A program made the translations under genes and the position numbers. From Haematococcus lacustris (taxonomy: Eukaryota; Chlorophyta; Chlorophyceae; Chlamydomonadales; Haematococcaceae), in contig JASKMD010000019.1 of the NCBI GenBank assembly GCA_030144725.1, positions 7,676,760 to 7,740,759 of the forward strand: 64,000 nucleotides of DNA, written 5' to 3'. Every line of letters begins with the position of its first letter. Positions within the stretch are counted from its first letter, which is position 1. A model generated the notes under the pieces. That model did no database searches and was not told the DNA's origin. It was given only the letters and a program-made list of their open reading frames with translations. Below are positions 58,150-64,000 of the stretch, piece after piece.

Positions 58150-59690
58150 GGGGAATGAGGAGTGAGGGGTCTGCTGACATCAGGGGGCCAGGGGCCAGGT
58201 GGCCAGGGGTGGGGATTGCCAGCAACAGTGATGTCTCAGCAACAATTTATGCTCCGCCCCAAAGAAATCACATACAATACCTACCATGCACATGGCAGGA
58301 GTGATGTCACTCTGGGTCACAACGAGCGCTGGTATGAAGCATGGATGTGCAGATGAAGGCACAGTGGGCTTCAGGGGGAACACGAACATGGCGTGTGTGA
58401 CAGGAGTGTCCCACATGGCATTGTCACCGTGGGTATTGGCACCATGGGGTACATGTGAATTTGTGATTGTGTGTGTACATGCGAGCTGTTCTCGGAAAGG
58501 TGTTGAGGTGTGAGGTGTACACAAGAAGGGGATTGCTGTAGTGTGGGATGGCTAAATCAGAAGTGACAGCAGTGTGACATGCATTGTAAGATGAGGAATG
58601 TAGGCGAGCAAGTGAGATGTGCCCGGCACCAGCTCGATAGGGTCTGTGTGTGGGAATTAACACAAAACGGCAGGTAGTGTTTCTGCATGGCATTGTGTCC
58701 GGGCTGGTGGGTGCAAGGTCGATAGGTGCACCAGCATGCCAGCAGCCAAGGCCAGGCCTAAGCTAAGGCTGTTAGCGTTCCGCTGTACGCCATTTGTGCC
58801 ATTTGTGCCATTGTAAGCCACTGTACCGACGCGCCACTGTACCGACGCGCTCCGCTGCACTTCACTGTAAGCTGTCTCCGCTGCAGGTCTCCGCTGTCTC
58901 CGCTGCAGGTCTCAGGACAGCACGCCTCTAGTCTAGTAGGTGAAATTCCAATTTCAGATTCTGGCAGGGTTCAAGGGTCAAGTTTATGTGATGTATCCTT
59001 AATTGTGCTCGATTTGATTAAGATGATGCCATGAGTGGGGGACTAGCCTCCGGCTGTCGCTAGCCTCATGTAATGGGTGATCTTCAGCAGGTGGTGGTCA
59101 ATATCCAGTGGTAGTAGGCAGGGCAACACAGGCGTATCTGGATTGTGACAGTATATCGCCATGACATCCTTGGTACATCCTTGTCATTTCAGAGCCACAC
59201 TGCCGGCTGCACATCTGTCAAGCCCTAGGCCATGCCAAACCATTGACCCTCGGCTAACAATCGCAGCCATCCACACTGCCGGGAACATGTCAGTAGGCTT
59301 GCATTGATCGTTGTCGATCTATGTGATGGCGCAGAAACATCGATCAATTCAAGTCAACGGTTGAGATTAGACGTTGAGGATTTAGTGAACTCAAGTCTAT
59401 CATTTCAAGTCAACTCCTGAAGTTCAGGCTGAACTCTACAGCTCTCATGCTATACCAAATTAAAGCATGAGTTGGAATTCCAAGTCAACGGTTGAGATTA
59501 GACCGTCTCAGCTGTTAAGCACAACTTTCAGCTGTCCGCCTTCACTTCTGTCAGCTGTAGGCCACGCAAAACTATAATCCTCGGCTAACTATTGCAGCCA
59601 TCCACACTGCCGGAAACATGGCAGTAGGATTGCACTGGTTGTTCTGTATCTAGCACTTCAGGCAGTTCTGTACTTCATCTGCAGGCCTGA
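58150..59690. repeat. intergenic region with short duplications
   Basis: No gene is seen. Tandem CCATTTGTG and CTCCGCTGCAGGT units lie at 58788-58915. A segment of about 110 bp (GCAGCCATCCACACTGCCGG core) occurs at 59205-59322 and again at 59545-59655, and CAAGTCAACGGTTGAGATTA occurs at 59351 and 59480. Confidence 0.6.
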
Positions 59691-59785
59691 CAAGCTGACT
59701 GTCAAACAATGCCAGACAAACAAATTGAACACAAACAAAACCGACAATTCCTAGTATTTGTGATGGCTTCACGTTGCTGTTTTCT

Positions 59786-60571
59786 ATGGCTAAGAAAAAA
59801 AGACGAACCGTGCCTAGACTAGTGCCGGAGGACCCAGACAGTGACATTGAGGACCGCGACGAGGCACTACAGCCGGACATCACCGAGGCGCAGCGAAATA
59901 GAAAGGTTTCCGGAGAGGCCCGCGCTGCCCTCGATAGGGACAACACACACCACGGCAGGAAGTGTAAGCTAGCCCACCTCATCGACCACTTGCCGCAAGA
60001 ACTTTGGGATGCCTTCCTGGACGACGCGGTGCAGCCACGAGTGGAGGCCATCAGCGAGCGGGGGGTGCTCGCCAGCCTGCTGTTGGGCTTACTCGTGCGC
60101 GGCTTGTTTACCATTCGCGTAGCCGACCCGCTCGGCCTGCACGACCAGCCCGTATACACAGACAACCCAGTCTCCCAGGCAGCCATCCCGGACCTCAGCT
60201 GCAGGAACCTGTTCCTGCAGCTGTGCCGCGGCCCGCCCGGAAACGACGCGCACACTCGGCCCAACGCGGCAGTGGCTGCCGTGCTGGCAGCGCACCCTGA
60301 CCTCCGCGCCCGCCTCGCAGCAATCCCTCGCCACCCCTCTGATGGCAACATGGTGGATCACGTCGGGAAGCAGCTGGAGACAGCTTTCAGCAACATGCTC
60401 ACTGTCCTCTTCGCTGGCAGGCTCAAGAAGTCTGTGTCCCTGGCTGGGGCAAAGGTCCTGCTGGGCACTGAGGAACACCAGCGCAGGTTTGGATTCTGGG
60501 GGGTGGGTGGTGGGTACCTGCCAGCCTGGTCAAAGGGGATGTGTGTGAGTAAGAGCTATAGAGTAGGGTAG
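59786..60571 (+). pseudogene. Fanzor amino-terminal copy C
   Basis: It is about 95% identical to copy B over its first 750 bp, starting at the same MAKKKRRTVPRL, and is open for 262 codons. It keeps the T that copy B has lost (near 60387). It diverges after LPAWSK and stops. The following sequence (60690-60802) is shared with the 3' flanks of copy B and other loci, so the middle of the element was deleted. There is no RuvC domain. An intact short protein could be made, but a nuclease could not. Confidence 0.55.
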
Positions 60572-61025
60572 AGCTCTTGCTAGTAGTAGCCTGGAGGCAC
60601 ACACACCAGAAGGCTGAGCTGAAGTGGGCATTAGGCACACTGTCAGTAGCCTTTACAACAGCGATCTCGCAGCCTGTATTTGATTACAACTCATGCTTTA
60701 TTTTGGTGTTACATGAGGGCTGTAGGGATCAAAACTTGTGATATTGAGAGCTAAGCAGGACCCGTCACAGCACGATAAGTTGAGCCGCAACAGGTGCCAG
60801 CTGGCATGATGAAGCAGGGGGAGCTTGTCTCCCCTCCCATTCCCCTCCTCCTGGTAGCAGTCTTTCATGCACGCATGCACGCATAAAGTGTGTAGCCCTC
60901 CGTAACGGAGGCTCCGTTATGATCACGCATGAATCGTCAAAACAATCGCGGGATAAACAAGTTGACTGCAGGTAAGCAGAGCAGCTAAGAAGGCTATGTA
61001 ACAAGACCGGCAATGTACGTGCACG

Positions 61026-61135
61026 GGATGTAACATGTAACATTATGTTACTAACATAGCATAACATACATAGCATAACATAGCATAACATACATGTTAC
61101 TAACATAGCATAACAATGTAACATGTAACGTTACA
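61026..61135. repeat. ACATAGCATAAC microsatellite
   Basis: Tandem ACATAGCATAACAT units are mixed with ATGTTACTAACATAGC, AT-rich against the local background. Confidence 0.8.
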
Positions 61136-61245
61136 CGGATCTGGACGCTCCCTACACATGGCATTATCGAAGCGGAGTGGCCGTGCTGGGGGGTGCATCA
61201 GGCCACGACTGAGGGTTTAGTGTTACGTGGCGCCACAACGAAACA

Positions 61246-61818
61246 ATGACATCGGAAAGCCAAGCCGATGCTATCGCGGTCTTCACCCCGCTCATCCTAT
61301 TGCGTGTCGCAGCACACCTCGCCGCGCCCGACGTGCTGCGAGCGCGGCTAACATGCAAAGCTTGGAACGTGATCGTCAGCGGCTCCGTTCGTCGCACCAC
61401 TTTGAACTCTGTGACATGGGTAAGCAGAGGATCATGGGCGGAGGGCAGGGTTTCCATGTGCTGGTGTCCACGCTAGTGGTCACTGGGAGCCTTAACTCGC
61501 AGCAACCTTCATCTCCTTGTGCATAGCTCGATGGCTGCGTTCCCCATCTTGCACATGCACTGAATTGGAATACATCACCGCGATGCAGGTTATGCTCATG
61601 GCAGTTGATAAGAACCTGTTTAAGCGCTGTGTGTGACCACTGTGGTTTGCCACCATGCCATTGGCAGGACATCCGCCCGCCTTTCCCAACACCCAGCATT
61701 CGGCTACTCAGCCCGGTCCACTCCCTTCACCCGCAGCGCTGGTCACATGAGAAGCTGCTGGCCTTCCTGCACCGTACACAACCCTGCCACCTGCAACTGT
61801 CCTCCTCCCTGCTCCAGC

Positions 61819-61860
<42 letters not shown>

Positions 61861-63095
61861 CTGCCTCACCCTTACCACCCTGTGCAAGCCTCAAGCACTT
61901 GTCACTGACAATGGAGCCGCAGCACCAGCGCCAGCGCCAGTCAGCCTCCCAGCCTCAGCTGCAAGCTGCTCAGCAGTTGCTGGACCTCTTACCTTCATGC
62001 TGCCCTGGCTTGATTGCCCTGGACCTGGGGCCCCCTCCACCCCAAAACAGCCTGCCGCCCCAGCTTCCCCTCACCTTCCAGCTTCCACCCAGCTTCACCC
62101 TCCCAGCTGGCACCCAGCCACTAGGAACCCTGGCCAGCCAGGTGGTGGGAGGGCTCCATGCAGATGCCCTGCTGTGCTTGTCTCCCCTGCTGCTGCTGCC
62201 CCACCTCAGCCACCTGGCCTGCAGCCTCCCTCACCAACTACCACCTGCAGCACGACCACATGCCTCATCACCATCGTCAACAGCAGCAGCAGGAGCAGCA
62301 GCGGCAGCAGCAGCTGGAGCAGCAGCAGGAGGGGCGATTGCCCTGGCCGCAGGGCAGCGTGGACTGCCAGCCGCTGTGTCAGGACCGCACACCTTGGGGC
62401 ATCTGACCCAGCTGCGTGCCTTGATCTTACATGGTGAGGTGAGCAGCACACTATTCCCCTACTATTATGGGCAGGGGCTGTGTTATCTGTAATCCGGTTT
62501 GCATGCAGCAAGCACCAGGCACCAATACGTGACTCCCTACCCGACCCACATGCGAAGGCCGGGAAATCAATGTTGGCATGAAACACATGCTCTGATGTAA
62601 GCAACAGTTCAAGCATTGTGTGTGTGCTACTGTGCTACAGGCAGCTGGGCTTGGGCCTAGGGTGCTAGGGTCCTAGGGTGCTCGGCGGTTGGGGAGGAGG
62701 TTTGGGGCAGGTAGAGGATGGGATGAGAATGTCGAGGGTGTCCCTCTCCTTGTCCCCTACTCGCTTCCCCCTTAGCACTTTGGGGCCTTAGCCACTTTTT
62801 TGCGGGCGCTTGCGCTTGCTGCCCACACCTGCCACAAAGCCCTGTTCCCCTGGCCTCGCCCATACCCTTCTGGCGCCGCTGCTTCCAACGATTTTGCTGT
62901 GCCGCCCTGGCAATTCACAGGTTGACTTGGGCAGGTCAGAGGTGGCTGCTGCGCTGACCTGCCTGACCGCCCTGACCGCCCTGTACCTGCCCACGGTGTT
63001 TGTGGCGGAGCCGTCCCTGCTGAGCCCCCTGCTGCCGCTCACTGCTCTCACCGCCCTGGGCCTGGGGTTTGGCAGCGAGTGGTGGCTACGGCCAG
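61246..63095 (+). CDS. F-box/LRR-like protein, 5' part
   Basis: Exon 1 (61246-61419) encodes LILLRVAAHLAAPDVLRARL and TCKAWNVIV, an F-box-like helix set that would dock to a SKP1 ubiquitin-ligase subunit. Exon 2 (61668-62438) is Leu/Pro/Ser-rich with a poly-Ser run from (CAG)n (about 61820-61860). It has Leu-repeat-like pieces such as LSHLACSLP and LTQLRALILHGE. Exon 3 (62921-63095) is more clearly leucine-rich (LTCLTALTALYLP, LLPLTALTALGLGF). Phases match and all junctions are GT-AG. It ends at a donor with no visible next exon in the window, so it continues outside or is broken by the MITE that follows. Confidence 0.5.
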
Positions 63096-63230
63096 GTAGG
63101 CTTTAGACCTTGAGTTTGAAAACAGGGTAGTTGGATTGTATTTAAATGTGTAACCTACTGTAGTATCTTTTTGAAATATTAGCAAGGTCACAGAGGTTAC
63201 TATGTAGGGTGGTTGATACATTATTTATAG

Positions 63231-63435
63231 TACTGTAGTGATACGCCTTGTTGGTGATTTCACCAAATCATTTCGTCACCAAATCGTATCACCAATTGTT
63301 TGAGCATAAGATATGGGTCAGAATTGTTTGAGCATGATATGTTTTTCGTCACTAAACTGTATCACCAGTTGTTTGAGCACGAGATTTGCGTTTTCACCAA
63401 ATCAGCGTATCACCAATAAGGCGTACACTACGGTA
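63231..63435. mobile_element. 205 bp MITE
   Basis: The left end TACTGTAGTGATACGCCTTG and the right end read inward TACCGTAGTGTACGCCTTAT, both continuing TTGGTGAT, form 27-28 bp inverted repeats with few mismatches. A TA may be the duplicated target. The interior has three imperfect repeats containing TTGTTTGAGCA and several CACCAAATC units. Confidence 0.65.
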
Positions 63436-63525
63436 ATGGAAATGGAATTGTTATTTTCGGCTGAGGTAGACATCACCAGTGGCCCGAGTACAGTACATTA
63501 CATACACGAGCACCAGTCTCAGTGA

Positions 63526-63715
63526 AACTAAATTCATTTTACAAGGAACGACATGTCTCACTGTGGGTAATCTCACTCCGCTACAATCAAATTGAAGCAT
63601 CCTCAGTCGCACCCTTGATGACTACAGCCCCCACTCTGGTGGCACGTTCGAGGGCAACCCCCACACCACTAGGCATCTCAACAAAACTAACAGCTTGGCG
63701 CTAATAAGGCTACCT
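63526..63715 (-). other. solo copy of the Fanzor 3' noncoding sequence
   Basis: It matches 621-810 over its length, with shared blocks such as GCACCCTTGATGACT, GGCACGTTC and AAAACTAACAGCTT, and stops matching near where the Fanzor stop codon would lie. No coding sequence is attached. Confidence 0.5.
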
Positions 63716-63904
63716 GCCCGTTGCACTAGCAAACACTAGTGAACTAGCAATCTGCCGTTCACCTAGAGTTCGCCGTGGCTCTAGGGCTGGGGTAGTGAAG
63801 GAGCTCCACTAGGAAGCTCCATTAGGGCTACAAGTTTATTAATCGCTGCTGCTTGGCGATACCTGCGAGCACATAGGGACACGACATTAAGTGGATGTGC
63901 GGTG

Positions 63905-64000
63905 GGTGCGGAGTGCGGATGATGGGTGCGACAATTTGTGCGATGTGGGCTATGTGCGGGGCAACAAGGGCAAGGTGTGCGGGCTATGTGCGGGGCAACA
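63905..64000. repeat. GGGCTATGTGCGGGGCAACA tandem repeat at window end
   Basis: Two copies of this 20 bp unit occur, separated by 16 bp, with further GTGCGG units before them. The array continues past the window. Confidence 0.7.

Overview
The window is nuclear DNA of a green alga of the volvocine/chlamydomonadalean type. It is GC-rich, its genes carry many short GT-AG introns, its coding sequence has (CAG)n and (GGCAGCAG)n low-complexity tracts, and it is loaded with transposable elements. The sequence style and the protein families point to a Haematococcus-like species; that species guess is recall, not proof. About half of the window is mobile or repetitive.

Layout. (1) 0.6-3.3 kb: a decayed Fanzor gene (eukaryotic TnpB-like RuvC nuclease) on the minus strand, with a conserved noncoding stretch just past its stop. 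(2) 4.0-30.5 kb: an 8.7 kb tandem duplication covering the head-to-head intergenic region of two genes. They are a nine-exon aldo/keto reductase (minus) and a gene with a VASt-like lipid-transfer domain (plus). The complete reductase is at the left end and a truncated 5' half lies at 14.8-16.9 kb. The VASt-like gene is truncated in copy 1 and continues to 30.45 kb in copy 2 across a 3.6 kb intron made of minisatellite. Copy 2 also contains a young Copia-type LTR element without reverse transcriptase. Copy 1 contains a 1.79 kb terminal-inverted-repeat transposon whose empty site survives in copy 2. (3) 31.5-42.1 kb: a hypothetical gene, a second Fanzor fragment, a complete nine-exon cytosolic ABC ATPase (plus), and the complete seven-exon gene for small-subunit ribosomal protein uS2/RPSA (minus), convergent with the ABC gene. 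(4) 42.8-53.3 kb: a full-length Ty3/gypsy chromovirus with identical LTRs and a 5 bp target duplication. It sits inside another Fanzor-like gene and is itself interrupted by a 346 bp MITE and by a 3.95 kb DNA element carrying about 40 copies of the palindrome ATCTGTACAGAT. (5) 53.9-64 kb: another Fanzor tail, a seven-exon START-like (SRPBCC) gene, a third Fanzor amino-terminal copy, an F-box/LRR-like gene, a small MITE, and a solo copy of the Fanzor 3' noncoding sequence.

The host genes that look intact are the aldo/keto reductase, the ABC ATPase, RPSA, the START-like gene, and probably the VASt-like and F-box genes, although both of the latter have unresolved parts. They have no obvious joint function. 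The main biological content is the repeated colonisation by Fanzor-related sequences and the nested transposons. Exon borders given here were set by eye from splice consensus and reading-frame continuity; no alignment or transcript data were available.
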